NCBI GenBank assembly: GCA_030737835.1
Contig: JAUJYN010000017.1
Span: forward strand, 3,410,001-3,474,000
Reading direction: 5' to 3'
Source of the DNA: Acorus gramineus
Lineage: Eukaryota; Streptophyta; Magnoliopsida; Acorales; Acoraceae
DNA length: 64,000 bases
A model generated the notes under the pieces. That model was given only the letters and a program-made list of their open reading frames with translations, was not told the origin of the DNA and did not search any database. A program made the translations under genes and the position numbers. Every line of letters begins with the position of its first letter. The first letter of the stretch is position 1. Shown here one piece after another: positions 9,916-20,083 of the stretch.

Positions 9916-10250
9916 GTGGGTTGCTCAATCGCCAACCCACTACACCCTCACCCTCACCCTTCAATGGGCGACAAAGGATATTGGGACTGGCTACACATAA
10001 CCAGCGGGTCGCTTCCGCCAACCCGCCACACCCTCACCCTCACCCTTCAATGGGTGACATAGGATATTGGGACTAACTGCACCAAAAACCAACGGGTCGC
10101 TTCCGCCAACCCGCTACACCCTCACCCTCACCCTTCAATGGGTGACACAGGATTTTGGGATTTACAAGCATCCAATCACAACTCCAGTGGGTCGTTCATC
10201 GCCAACCCACTACACCCTCACCCTCACCCTCGAAGGGTGACATAGGATTT
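9916..10250 (-). repeat. Four-unit quadruplex/hairpin minisatellite in LTR B
   Basis: Four tandem units of roughly 84-97 bp each contain CACCCTCACCCTCACCC (G-rich on the element's sense strand). Each also has a preceding short hairpin: GTGGGTTG/CAACCCAC at 9916 and 9933; GCGGGT/ACCCGC at 10004 and 10021; then CGGGT/ACCCG and AGTGGGT/ACCCACT. Units end with TAGGATATTGGGACT-like sequence. The partner LTR carries the same four units at about 16357-16695. Confidence 0.85.
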
Positions 10251-11099
10251 TGGGACTGACTAGGCTGTTGGTCACCCTTGGTCCACCGATAGTCTCTCCT
10301 CCACTCCGTAGGCCGCCTGGTCTACTCCCACATTCCGCACAGTCCGTCCTAAATCAGGAGGTGCCTACTGATGGGAGCCCTCTGTCAGGAAGGCCTGTCT
10401 AACGCTGGGGTAGTCTCTACCGGATCCAACGAAGGGAACAGAACAGCTACCATCGCATATGATCCACTTGGATCCGCAGACGGCACATTATAACAACACT
10501 AATGTTCTGAATTCCTCAGAACCCACCAGGGCGCATAACTACGATGCGGGGAACATGCATAAGGTTATAACAAGGTGGAATATCGTTGGGGAAAGAAACT
10601 CGGGAGGGCAGCGTGAGTTCCCGTTATAGGACACCCCGACAACCAAACAAGGAACACGGTGTACCCTAACCCGGGTCTCACCGCTGTCCTCGCAAGGCCC
10701 CTCCCCTATAATATTCACTATAACATGCATTTAACATTTACTAGCATTTAATTTAATAAATAAACTAGTAGGGCACATGCATCGGCCGGGCTTCCTAACA
10801 TGGAACCAGGGGACATGCTGCATGGCTCATACACAAACCCTAAGGGTGCAAGTCCCTAACATGCAAAGACTAGGGTAACATGCATTCTACATATTACTGC
10901 TGGTTAATATACATCCATGGTGCCCCAGGAGAGGTCGGTATACGCCCAAGTGCGTATAACGCCTCTCTACTGGGTTGGATTGTCCCACTCACCAGAGATC
11001 GGGGTCGTCGCGCGACCGTCCGTCTAGATCTGCAAGACAGACATTCAATATGGTGAGAAACCACACAATTTATACATAAAAATGCATAGAAATACCCAA

Positions 11100-11945
11100 A
11101 ACTCGGATAAGCATGCATACGGGCTCGCACGCATGCGAGCACGCGCGTACGCACGCGAGTCCGAGTGCCCCGACACCTACCCGAACCCTCGGGCAGCCAT
11201 TCGCATGGCCCCCTGCATGCGCACGCACGAATACGCACGCACGCACACACCCCGGCACCATCGGCGCACTGCCGCGCGCTTGCCCGCGAGCCCAGACGCG
11301 CACCCGCACGCATGCGCACGCTCGCGCGCGCCCACGTGCACCGCGCGTCCAGCCCGCGCCCCTCGCGCAGCACCCCGCGCACTGCCCCAGCACGCCCCAG
11401 CATGCCCCAGCACGCCCCAGCACGCGCATGCACGCGCGCGCGCGCACTGGTTCCTGCCCAGCGCCCAGGCGCACTGCCCAGGCGCACTGGCCGCGCGCGC
11501 GCACGCCCGCGCGCACCCGCGCGCACTCCCGCGCACACCCCCGCTCGCGCGAGAACCCGCGCGCACCCGCGCGCTCGCTCCGCGCGAACCCGCGCACCCG
11601 CGCGCACGCACCCGCGCGCGACTGCGCCTGCCAGCGCCCCTGCCCTGCTCACCTGCGCGCCCAGCCAGCTCGCCCGGCCTGCCAGCGCGCACAGCCACTG
11701 CCCGCAGCCAGCCTGCACCGCACACCTCCCTCTGCACCCCCCGAGCGCACGCCCGCGCGCGCACGCGCTCGCGCGCCCAGCAAACTGGTGCCCTGCTCCC
11801 AGCCTACCCAGCTAGCCCTGCCAGCCTAGCACCCGACTAGCCCTGCACGCCCAGCACCAGGCACGCCCGCGCGCACGCCCGCGCGCACGCACGCGCGCGC
11901 CCTGCCAGCGGCCCTGCTGCTGCGCCTGCTGCTGCTGCCCTGCCA
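11100..11945. other. CpG-rich alternating purine/pyrimidine tract in LTR B
   Basis: About 850 bp dominated by CGCGCGCACGCACGCCCGCGC-like sequence, nearly free of A/T-rich codons, so several frames on both strands stay open for 200-270 codons. The alternating purine-pyrimidine pattern is Z-DNA-prone. Repeats of CCCAGCACGC and CGCGCGCACC suggest slippage growth. It lies inside the implied first intron of the LTR. The frames through it are not proteins: they are low-complexity Arg/Ala/Pro runs with no domain. Confidence 0.85.
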
Positions 11946-12424
11946 TCCTGCCCGAGCCCGAGCTCCTCTACCACCCACCTCCGACCACCACCACAGCCTC
12001 CGACCGCCTCCCACAGCCCTCCGACGGCCACCCACCGCCGCCAACCGCCTCCCAACCACAAAACCACCCCCCTAGCATACATCTATGCAAGAAAAAGAGG
12101 GAAAGGGGGCTTACCAAGGGGAGGAGGGGAAGTCCGGTGGCTCTCCGCGCGCCGAAACCTTTCTCAAAGGCTCTCCTACGCCCCGATCTACCTCCACCGC
12201 CGAGATGGCTCAAATCAGGGACGAAGAGAGGGCGGACGGACGGGCAAAACTCGCCGGAATTGGGATTTGAAAACACCGGAGTGTAGATCGGGACCCGATC
12301 TACACTTCCTATGTTTTAGGTTTTAAGTTTGAGGGGTCTAGGGGCTCAAACAAGAAAAACGGAGGAGAGGAGAGGGGGCTCAAGGTAGGGATGATGAACA
12401 GTAACTCGGAATTTACATCCCACC

Positions 12425-12433
12425 TTTATATAG
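12425..12433 (-). promoter_or_regulatory. TATA box in 3' LTR of element B
   Basis: On the minus strand it reads CTATATAAA within GTCGCACGCTATATAAAGG. It lies at the U3/R position expected for RNA polymerase II initiation, about 310 nt upstream of the donor-like site in this LTR. Confidence 0.6.
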
Positions 12434-12695
12434 CGTGCGACTTAAAAACCCAGATACGCCCCGGAACTGCGAAATTTCAGAAACGTTACCGGAATTCAAC
12501 GAAATTTTCGTGAGAGGTCTAAAATGGCACCAGGACACCAAATATGCAGTTAGATTTTCAATCGGAGTCCTCTAGCTCAGGACGATAGCTAACAGTCCAA
12601 AAATTAGCGATTCCGATCGAAAACCGAAAAAAAAAAAAAACTGCCAGAACGCTCTAACGGTTACCAGCAGGCTAAAAAGTGACACATATATAACA

Positions 12696-12708
12696 TTCTT
12701 CCCCCCTT
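12696..12708 (-). other. Polypurine tract of element B
   Basis: The minus strand reads AAGGGGGGAAGAA directly before the LTR start TGTTATATATG, identical to that of element A. Confidence 0.85.
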
Positions 12709-12724
12709 AGGAAATTTTGTCCTC

Positions 12725-13290
12725 AAAATATGCAAAAACATCTAGGAGGGGAAAAGATGCGTCACACCTGGCATCCATGAGCTTCCATGTGTCCTTGACA
12801 CCGGAACGGTGCTGCCATCGCACCTCGACCAACTGGACGGTCTTGGTGCAGAGCCTCCTCACGCGGCGGTCCATGATCTCAATCGACTGCTCCACGAATG
12901 ACTGTCCGGCTCAGAGACGAGCGGCTCGAACGGGATGACGTGAGCAGGATCGTGGACACCTTTACCCAACTGCGAACCCACCACTCCAAGACGGAGAGGT
13001 AAGAATTGGCGCTGAGGTGAGCCTCCGAGTAAACTCCAGGAAGCTCTCCTCGCAAGACGGGGACCACTCGAACCGGACACCCTTCCAAGTAAGGCGGTTA
13101 AGAGGAACAGCTATCTTCGAGAGACCCTCGTCAAGCTTCCTGCAATAACCCGCCAAACTCGGAAGCTCCGAATCCTAGCAGGGTTCGACGGTCGACGCCA
13201 ATAAGACGCGACGAGCGTCTTGCCCGGGTCCACAGATATGCCTTTACCAGAAATTACTCAGCCCAAAAGGCCTTAACCACCAACCAAAAC
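12725..13290 (-). pseudogene. Residual pol of element B: chromodomain scrap joined to RT/RNase H scrap
   Basis: In + coordinates 12735-12955 encodes a decayed chromodomain (VEVRWQHRSG, IEIMDRRVRRL, HDPAHVIPFEP). This is fused at about 12958 directly to the piece downstream of the RT palm ([19 protein letters not shown]-like, [18 protein letters not shown]) at 12962-13250. Integrase and the rest of RNase H, about 2 kb in element D, have been removed at this joint. No complete enzyme remains. Confidence 0.85.
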
Positions 13291-14343
13291 TCACACCTGA
13301 TCCATCACCAGCTGATGCTTCCAGGGTATCCCTTGCCTGGGAAAAGAAACCTCGGGAGGGCACCATGAAATCCCGATATAGGATACCCCGACAACCAAAC
13401 AAGGAACACGAAGTATCCTAGCCCGGGTTTCAACGCCGACCTCACAAGGCCCCTTAATCCAGAAAGGAACACTGGAAGAAGACATCATTCTTAAAGAACA
13501 TTACCAACCTCACCGGATCATCTACATCTAGATAATCACCCACCGATATCCTTCAACATCCATCTCAAGACCGGACCCAACCTCTATGGGAACGGTCGAA
13601 CCACGACCGAGTCACGAGGCGACGCGTCTTTGTCTCATCCACACCCTCACTCCTTTCAGGAGACTTTTTGGGACTTTGGGAGAGACTTAGACTGTTCTTC
13701 ACCCCTGGTCCACCGGTAGCCTCTCCTCCACACCGTAGGCCGCCTGGTCCGCTCCCACAATTCAGCACAGTCCGAAACCAAATCAGGAGGTGCCTACTGA
13801 GGGGAGCCCTCTGTCAGGAAGGCCTCTCTAACGCTGAGGAGTCCCTACTCGGGTCCAACGAAGGGGAGAACGATTCCATACTCGCGACATCATCCATTAC
13901 AGGACCGAACCCAACATCATCGGGAATGGTCGAATAAACCATTTGGTCACGAGCGACCCGTCTTCGCCTCATCCACACCCTCACTCCCGAAAGGAGACAT
14001 TTTGGGACTTTGGGAGAGACTTAGACTGCTCTCTACCCCTGGTCCACCGGTAGCCTCTCCCCGCTCCGTAGCTCGCCTGGTCCTCTGACCGGGAGCCTGT
14101 CTAACGCCGGGGCTGTACTACGCGGATCCGACGAAGGGGAGAGCGATTCCACGCTCGCGGCACCATTCATCAATCCTCTTCCGGGTTAGCCCCTACCTGG
14201 TATACTCCCACGTTCAGTACCCCTCCGACTGCATCGGCGGTACCTACGGATGGGAGCCTCCTGCCAGGACGGCTACAACCCGGCCTCTTTAACTCGAACA
14301 ACCACACTCATTACCCGCTCATCCAGATAACACACACACATGC
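13291..14343 (-). repeat. LTR-derived, rearranged block inside element B
   Basis: This stretch replaces protease and RT. It repeats LTR motifs out of their normal order. 13335-13455 matches the LTR stretch near 10598-10710 (GGATACCCCGACAACCAAACAAGG). 13660-13860 and again 13985-14165 match the LTR stretch near 10250-10440 (CTGGTCCACCGGTAGCCTCTCC, CTGTCAGGAAGGCC). 14190-14280 matches the C-type LTR phrase CTACCTGGTATACTCCCA. A closely similar block occurs in module H at 54240-54885, so it is a heritable part of a non-autonomous lineage. No gene seen. Confidence 0.75.
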
Positions 14344-14368
14344 TTAACAGCAACCAACACACATATAT

Positions 14369-15694
14369 TCATAGGCAGCTAGGGAACAAAACATTACCTC
14401 GAACCATGACGCCCGAAACCTGCGCCTCCTCAGCCGAAAGCGCTGCAACCTTGCCTTGAACAAACTGCGGCAAAGGAGCAAGAGCACGCCCCGCCGGCTG
14501 CCGCTGCTGAGGTAGCACTCGGGGTCGGCCAGCATCAGGGCAATTGTATCTAATATGCCCGATGCGCTGACAATGGAAACAGCGCCGCTTTTCGGGCCGC
14601 CAGGACTGGATGGGCACTGCCGCAATGGGTGCTGGATCCCACGCTGGCACCGCATCCGCTGGAGGAGAGACAGCCGCTGACTGATCGAAACGGGGCCTCC
14701 TCCTCTTGCGCTGCCCCAGGTCCCGACTCCCGGAAGGACCCTGATCTGCAGAAAGGGTCGGAACCCCCACGATAATCCCGAGGTCTCGCTCGACTGTCTT
14801 CGCTCGAGACACCAAGTCCGAGAACCTCGAGAAAGCCTGGGAGGAGACATGCACCCGAATGGCGCTGCAGAGACCAAGCTCGAAACGGCGGCACCGCGCC
14901 TCTTCGTCCATCACCAAAGCTGGAGCGAACCTGGATAGCCTCGTGAAGCGCGTGGAGTAATCGGCGACAGACATAGAGCCTTGCGTCAACCGCTCAAACT
15001 CCTGCACCACGATCTGCTGCGCCGAGAACGGGAAGTACTCCTCCAGGAAATACCTCTGGAATCCTGCCCAAGAAAACTGCTCCACTCCCTCTGGAATGTC
15101 CACCACTCGGGCAGCCCACCAGTCGGCAGCGCTACCCTTCAGCATGAAGGTGGCCAGAGAGACTTGCTGGCGATCGGTGCAAAGCATGGTCGAGAAGATC
15201 ACCTCCACCTCCATCAACCATCGCTCTGGGGCAAGGGGATCCGCCAACTGGCCATAGAACTCGGGAGGATGGAGCTTCAGAAAAGCTGCGAGGCCACTCT
15301 GCTGCACCCGCGCTGCAGCCTCTAGCCCCACCTCCCTCGCCAGGGGATCTTGAACCCTCGCCGCTGGAATCACCACGGGGACTGGGGGTACTTCGGGTAC
15401 CACAGACGGATCTGCTGCCAAGGGGACCTGTGGAACTGCATCACGGGCCGCCCTCAGCTCCCGGATCTCCCGCGCTTGCTCTACCAACGCTCTGGTCTGC
15501 GCCTCCAGTGCCTTGATCCGAGTCTCCACCGAATCCGCTATCCGAGCGAACGCACGTTCCCGTGCGGGAGGCTCCTGCGCCGATCCTGGCCTCACAGCCG
15601 TGGACTCTCCAGTAGCATCCTCGCCTCTAGCAGGTCCGAAAACCTCCAAAGGTCGAGAGGGACCATGTCCGCGCCGTCCTCCACGAGGAGACAT
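14369..15694 (-). CDS. gag: Gag polyprotein of element B, apparently intact
   Basis: Encodes 441 residues from the Met of MSPRGGRRGHGPSRPLEV. An upstream in-frame Met at 15739 exists, but homologous copies in D (36515), G (47897) and H (55079) all carry the MPPRGGRR start, and D has a stop just upstream. Features in order: an Arg-rich N terminus; a Glu/Arg-rich helical segment (ALEAQTRALVEQAREIRELRAARD) near 70-95; the conserved retrotransposon gag core (FLKLHPPEFYGQ, APERWLMEVEVIF, WWAAR, EEYFPF, FERLTQGSMSVADYSTRFTRL) near 145-275; and one CCHC knuckle (CFHCQRIGHIRYNC) near 380. It ends just where protease would begin. Gag forms the particle that packages element RNA. Unlike the other gag copies here it has no frame break, suggesting selection or recent activity. 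Confidence 0.9.
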   Translation of the reverse strand: MSPRGGRRGHGPSRPLEVFGPARGEDATGESTAVRPGSAQEPPARERAFARIADSVETRIKALEAQTRALVEQAREIRELRAARDAVPQVPLAADPSVVPEVPPVPVVIPAARVQDPLAREVGLEAAARVQQSGLAAFLKLHPPEFYGQLADPLAPERWLMEVEVIFSTMLCTDRQQVSLATFMLKGSAADWWAARVVDIPEGVEQFSWAGFQRYFLEEYFPFSAQQIVVQEFERLTQGSMSVADYSTRFTRLSRFAPALVMDEEARCRRFELGLCSAIRVHVSSQAFSRFSDLVSRAKTVERDLGIIVGVPTLSADQGPSGSRDLGQRKRRRPRFDQSAAVSPPADAVPAWDPAPIAAVPIQSWRPEKRRCFHCQRIGHIRYNCPDAGRPRVLPQQRQPAGRALAPLPQFVQGKVAALSAEEAQVSGVMVRGNVLFPSCL

Positions 15695-15796
15695 ATCAGC
15701 AATCCTAAGAAAACCAGACACTAGGATCAGAATACTCATATCAAAATCCTAGGACTCATCTCTACGAAAGAAGACCATTGGCTCTGACAGGACCAG

Positions 15797-15808
15797 GCTC
15801 TGATACCA
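15797..15808 (-). other. Primer binding site of element B
   Basis: The minus strand reads TGGTATCAGAGC, complementary to the 3' end of plant initiator methionine tRNA. It lies six bases from the LTR end at 15815. The same site occurs in D, H, G and at the E/F joints; C has one mismatch. Confidence 0.92.
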
Positions 15809-15814
15809 CCTTTT

Positions 15815-18800
15815 TGTCACGCCCCGGGCGTCCCCGAGACGCGGCAAGTGTATATAAAATATCAGAATCTACACAGGAGGTCAATAATATCATACACAAG
15901 CAACCAGAATGACACAGACAACAAAAGCAGGGCTGACATGATATATACACCAAATGCGGATAACTAAAGACTGAATCTGTAATCAAAACACACTACAGAC
16001 TCCATACATAATCACATGTCCTGTGAGAGCCAATATACATACAAAGACATCCAAATACAACACCAACGCGTGCCCAAGCACGGAAAATAATACATACTGG
16101 TACAAGGGATGCTGATAGTCTCTGCAACTCGCGGGACGTGGCGCTACTCCGCTACTGATGAAGTCCCTCGGGGAGCTCCTCCTCCAGATCCGACTCAGAT
16201 GACACTGAAGAAAAATATTATGCGAGGGGTGAGCCACACGCTCAGTGAACGGCACAACCCATGCATCACAGACAATATTGACCACAACCAGATATCCTTA
16301 TAATCCACAATTCATATTACTTAATCCACAAATGATAGCACAACTCAAAGCCGTGGGTTGCTCAATCGCCAACCCACTACACCCTCACCCTCACCCTTCA
16401 ATGGGCGACAAAGGATATTGGGACTGGCTACACATAACCAGCGGGTCGCTTCCGCCAACCCGCCACACCCTCACCCTCACCCTTCAATGGGTGACATAGG
16501 ATATTGGGACTAACTGCACCAAAAACCAACGGGTCGCTTCCGCCAACCCGCTACACCCTCACCCTCACCCTTCAATGGGTGACATAGGATTTTGGGACTT
16601 ACAAGCATCCAATCACAACTCCAGTGGGTCGTTCATCGCCAACCCACTACACCCTCACCCTCACCCTTCAATGGGTGACATAGGATTTTGGGACTGACTA
16701 GGCTGTTGGTCACCCTTGGTCCACCGATAGTCTCTCCTCCACTCCGTAGGCCGCCTGGTCTACTCCCACATTCAGCACAGTCCGTCCTAAATCAGGAGGT
16801 GCCTACTGATGGGAGCCCTCTGTCAGGAAGGCCTGTCTAACGCTGGGGTAGTCTCTACCGGATCCAACGAAGGGAACAGAACAGCCTACCCATCGCATAT
16901 GATCCACTTGGATCCGCAGACGGCACATTATAACAACACTAATGTTCTGAATTCCTCAGAACCCACCAGGGCGCATAACTACGATGCGGGGAACATGCAT
17001 AAGGTTATAACAAGGTGGAATATCGTTGGGGAAAGAAACTCGGGAGGGCAGCGTGAGTTCCCGTTATAGGACACCCCGACAACCAAACAAGGAACACGGT
17101 GTACCCTAACCCGGGTCTCACCGCTGTCCTCGCAAGGCCCCTCCCCTATAATATTCACTATAACATGCATTTTAACATTTACTAGCATTTAATTTAATAA
17201 ATAAACTAGTAGGGCACATGCATCGGCCGGGCTTCCTAACATGGAACCAGGGGACATGCTGCATGGCTCATACACATATCCTAAGGGTGCAAGTCCCTAA
17301 CATGCAAAGTCTAGGGTAACATGCATTCTACAATTTAAATCATGCTCGCATGATATACATATTACTGCAGGTTAATATTTATCCATGGTGCCCCAGGAGA
17401 GGTCGGTATACGCCCAAATGCGTATAACCCTCTCTACTGGGTTGGATTGTCCCACTCACCGATCGGGGTCGTCGCGCGACCGTCCGTCTAGATCTGCAAG
17501 ACAGACATTCAATATGGTGAGAAACCACACAATTTATACATAAAATGCATAGAAATACCCAAAACTCGGATAAGCATGCATACGGGCTCGCACGCATGCG
17601 AGCACGCGCGTACGCACGCGAGTCCGAGTGCCCCGACACCTACCCGAACCCTCGGGCAGCCATTCGCATGGCCCCCTGCATGCGCACGCACGAATGCGCA
17701 CGCACGCACACACCCCGGCACCATCGGCGCACTGCCGCGCGCTTGCCCGCGAGCCCAGACGCGCACCCGCACGCATGCGCACGCTCGCGCGCGCCCACGT
17801 GCACCGCGCGTCCAGCCCGCGCCCCTCGCGCAGCACCCCGCGCACTGCCCCAGCACGCCCCAGCATGCCCCAGCACACCCCAGCACGCGCACGCACGCGC
17901 ATGCACGCGCGCGCGCGCACTGGTTCCCTGCCCAGCGCCCAGGCGCACTGGCCGCGCGCGCGCACGCCCGCGCGCACCCGCGCGCACTCCCGCGCACACC
18001 CCCGCTCGCGCCAGAACCCGCGCGCACCCGCGCGCCCGCTCCGCGCGAACCCGCGCACCCGCGCGCACGCACCCGCGCGCGACTGCGCCCGCCAGCGCCC
18101 CTGCCCTGCTCGCCTGCGCGCCCAGCCAGCTCGCCCGGCCTGCCAGCGCGCACAGCCACTGCCCGCAGCTAGCCTGCACCGCACACCTCCCTCTGCACCC
18201 CCCGAGCGCACGCCCGCGCGCGCACGCGCTCGCGCGCCCAGCAAACTGGTGCCCTGCTCCCAGCCTACCCAGCTAGCCCTGCCAGCCTAGCGCCCGACTA
18301 GCCCTGCACGCCCAGCACCAGGCACGCCCAGCGCCAGCCCGAGCGCACGCCCGCGCGCACGCACGCTCGCGCCCTGCCAGCGGCCCTGCCTGGTGCGCCT
18401 GCTGCTGCTGCCTTGCCATCCTGCCCGAGCCCGAGCTCCTCTACCACCCACCTCCGACCACCACCACAGCCTCCGACCGCCTCCCACAGCCCTCCGACGG
18501 CCACCCACCGCCGCCAACCGCCTCCCAACCACAAAACCACCCCCCTAGCATACATCTATGCAAGAAAAAGAGGGAAAGGGGGCTTACCAAGGGGAGGAGG
18601 GGAAGTCCGGTGGCTCTCCGCGCGCCGAAACCTTTCTCAAAGGCTCTCCTACGCCCCGATCTACCTCCACCGCCGAGATGGCTCAAATCAGGGACGAAGA
18701 GAGGGCGGACGGACGGGCAAAACTCGCCGGAATTGGGATTTGAAAACACCGGAGTGTAGATCGGGACTCGATCTACACTTCCTATGTTTTAGGTTTTAAG

Positions 18801-19177
18801 GTTTGAGGGGTCTAAGGGGCTCAAACACAAGAAAAACGGAGGAGAGGAGAGAGGGGGCTCAAGGTAGGAGATGATGAACAGTAACTCGGAATTTACATCC
18901 CACCTTTATATAGCGTGCGACTTAAAAACCCGGATACGCCCCGGAACTGCGAAATTTTGGAAACGTTACCGGAATTCAACGAAATTTTCGTGAGAGGTCT
19001 AAAATGGCACCAGGACACCAAATATGCAGTTAGATTTTCAATCGGAGTCCTCTAACTCAGGACGATAGCTAACAGTCCAAAAATTAGCGGTTCCGATCGA
19101 AAAACCGAAAAAAAACAAAAAAACTGCCAGAACGCTCCAACGGTTACCAGCAGCCTAAAAGTGACACATATATAACA
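15815..19177 (-). repeat. 5' LTR of element B
   Basis: 3363 bp with the same order of signals as its partner: TATA at 18905-18913, CpG tract at about 17570-18410, CTTGCAG exon-like block near 17460-17490, and four-unit minisatellite at about 16357-16695. Small differences from the left LTR include slightly different slippage lengths in the GC tract and a GATCG/GTGAGTGG variant at the second donor, which moves the exon-like block out of the phase kept in other families. Confidence 0.94.
18905..18913 (-). promoter_or_regulatory. TATA box in 5' LTR of element B
   Basis: CTATATAAA on the minus strand, at the same place as in the partner LTR. As part of the 5' LTR this would be the promoter for the gag transcript. 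Confidence 0.62.
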
Positions 19178-19182
19178 TGACA
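19178..19182. repeat. Right target-site duplication of element B (TGACA)
   Basis: Directly follows the LTR end ATATATAACA and is identical to 9370-9374. Confidence 0.95.
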
Positions 19183-19510
19183 ATACTCATATTATAGTTA
19201 CATTGTCTATCAAAACTAGTTACATGTAATAAATCTAGATACATTCACCAATAATGTAGTTACATTATTGAGAGAAATAGTAATAATTGCAATTCAAAAT
19301 AGTTTGTTATAGATCATTTCAAGACAACTTGATAAAAATATAAGCTAATGCACTTATTGGTTGAACCAGATTCAGTATATAACCAACATTCAACCCAAAA
19401 AGGAGTACTTGTCTTTTTTCATATACATCCACATACATCTGATTTTGTTTTGTTTTTCATTTACACAAAGGACAAAATTTTATCAATCTAAAATGAGAAG
19501 CCACTGGAAC
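19183..19510. other. AT-rich DNA between element B and the Ulp1 remnant
   Basis: No gene seen. GTTACATT and its variants recur (19197, 19220, 19258), as they do in the intron of the FAR1 remnant (near 8070-8150) and in the Ulp1 introns (near 19880), hinting that all three were part of one older unit. Confidence 0.5.
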
Positions 19511-20048
19511 TCAGTCATCCAATTCCATTGATAAAACCATGTGATCCTCTTTAGTGTAGGTCCTGGGATAGTCATGCACAAATTCTTTGATGAGGCGTGC
19601 TCTTATGTTTGTCAACTAATTCTTCGAGATGGTTTCCTGTATTTGTTCATGAAGTGTGTGCTGTGTCATGATATTAACGATGACAGCGCCACATTCCATC
19701 CTGCATATTAAGAAATGCAGGACATATAAAGGTTGTTTGATATATTCAATGTGGAATATGTAATTCTATTTATTATACTTACGAAAAGTCTGGTTGTTGA
19801 GGTGAATTTTTCACGAATAGGATCTTGCTCTCCTTTATCCAATTGAAACACTTCATGAACTCCGTCATCTAAAAAATAATGTAGTTACATTTTGTACATT
19901 ACAGATACATTTTAATGAATACAGAATAATATCACAATAGTATTTGTTTAATAAAGTATCAAAGAATAATATTTGATGAATGTGATGTACTTACCAATTG
20001 TGGAACCAGTTGTAAATGTATGCCATCTTCTTCACAGCCTGGACGCAT
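19511..20048 (-). pseudogene. Ulp1-type (C48) cysteine protease C-terminal remnant
   Basis: Three exon-like pieces splice in phase by GT-AG rules on the minus strand: 20048-19995 (ending DGIHLQLVPQL), 19868-19783 (MTEFMKCFNWIKES...PQQPDF) and 19700-19511. The joined frame gives PQQPDFSMECGAVIVNIM. This is the Gln...Cys-Gly catalytic block seen in Ulp1/SENP SUMO proteases and in the Ulp1-like proteins of some Mutator-like and CACTA elements. A tail with LTNIRARLIKEFVHDYP follows. There is an in-frame TAG at 19616-19618 before that tail. Catalytic His and Asp would lie upstream, beyond 20083 where element C interrupts. Family assignment rests on one motif plus gene structure, so it is tentative. 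Confidence 0.55.
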
Positions 20049-20083
20049 TTAATTATAGTGTCGCCATGTGTTCTCATTAACAT

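Larger units (their letters stand above)
9375..12695 (-). repeat. 3' LTR of element B
   Basis: 3321 bp, reading TGTTATATATGTGTC (12695 leftward) to CCGGGGCGTGACA (9375). It contains, in sense order, a TATA box (12425-12433), a donor-like GTAAGC (12114), a CpG-rich tract (about 11945-11100), an exon-like block (11029-10993), a four-unit quadruplex/hairpin minisatellite (10250-9916) and the third exon-like block after TCTTCAG near 9770. It differs from its partner at 15815-19177 by scattered substitutions and small indels, so B is not brand new. Confidence 0.94.
9375..19177 (-). mobile_element. Element B: complete gag-only chromovirus derivative
   Basis: 9803 bp, minus strand, flanked by perfect 5-bp duplications (TGACA). 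Two long LTRs (3321 and 3363 bp) enclose about 3.1 kb. In sense order that interior holds a primer site, an intact gag, a block of rearranged LTR-like sequence, a short RNase H-proximal RT piece, a chromodomain scrap and a polypurine tract. RT catalytic region, protease and integrase are missing. It therefore depends on another element for reverse transcription and integration while still able to supply Gag. It resembles the structural class described as terminal-repeat retrotransposons with a GAG domain. It sits between the FAR1 and Ulp1 remnants. Confidence 0.93.

Noticed and set aside
9941-10250. CACCCTCACCCTCACCC arrays as telomere repeats or a CRISPR array
   Set aside because: The period and unit do not match plant telomere repeat TTTAGGG. 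Spacers are themselves conserved, and the array lies inside an LTR in every case.
10894-11840. Frames of 200-270 codons on both strands through the GC tracts (also at 17509-18290, 30000-30900, 38040-39150, 49540-50490, 56740-57640, 61325-62440)
   Set aside because: Low-complexity Arg/Ala/Pro/His strings open in several frames at once because the DNA lacks A/T-rich stop codons. There are no domains and no consistent start, and frames differ between LTR copies.
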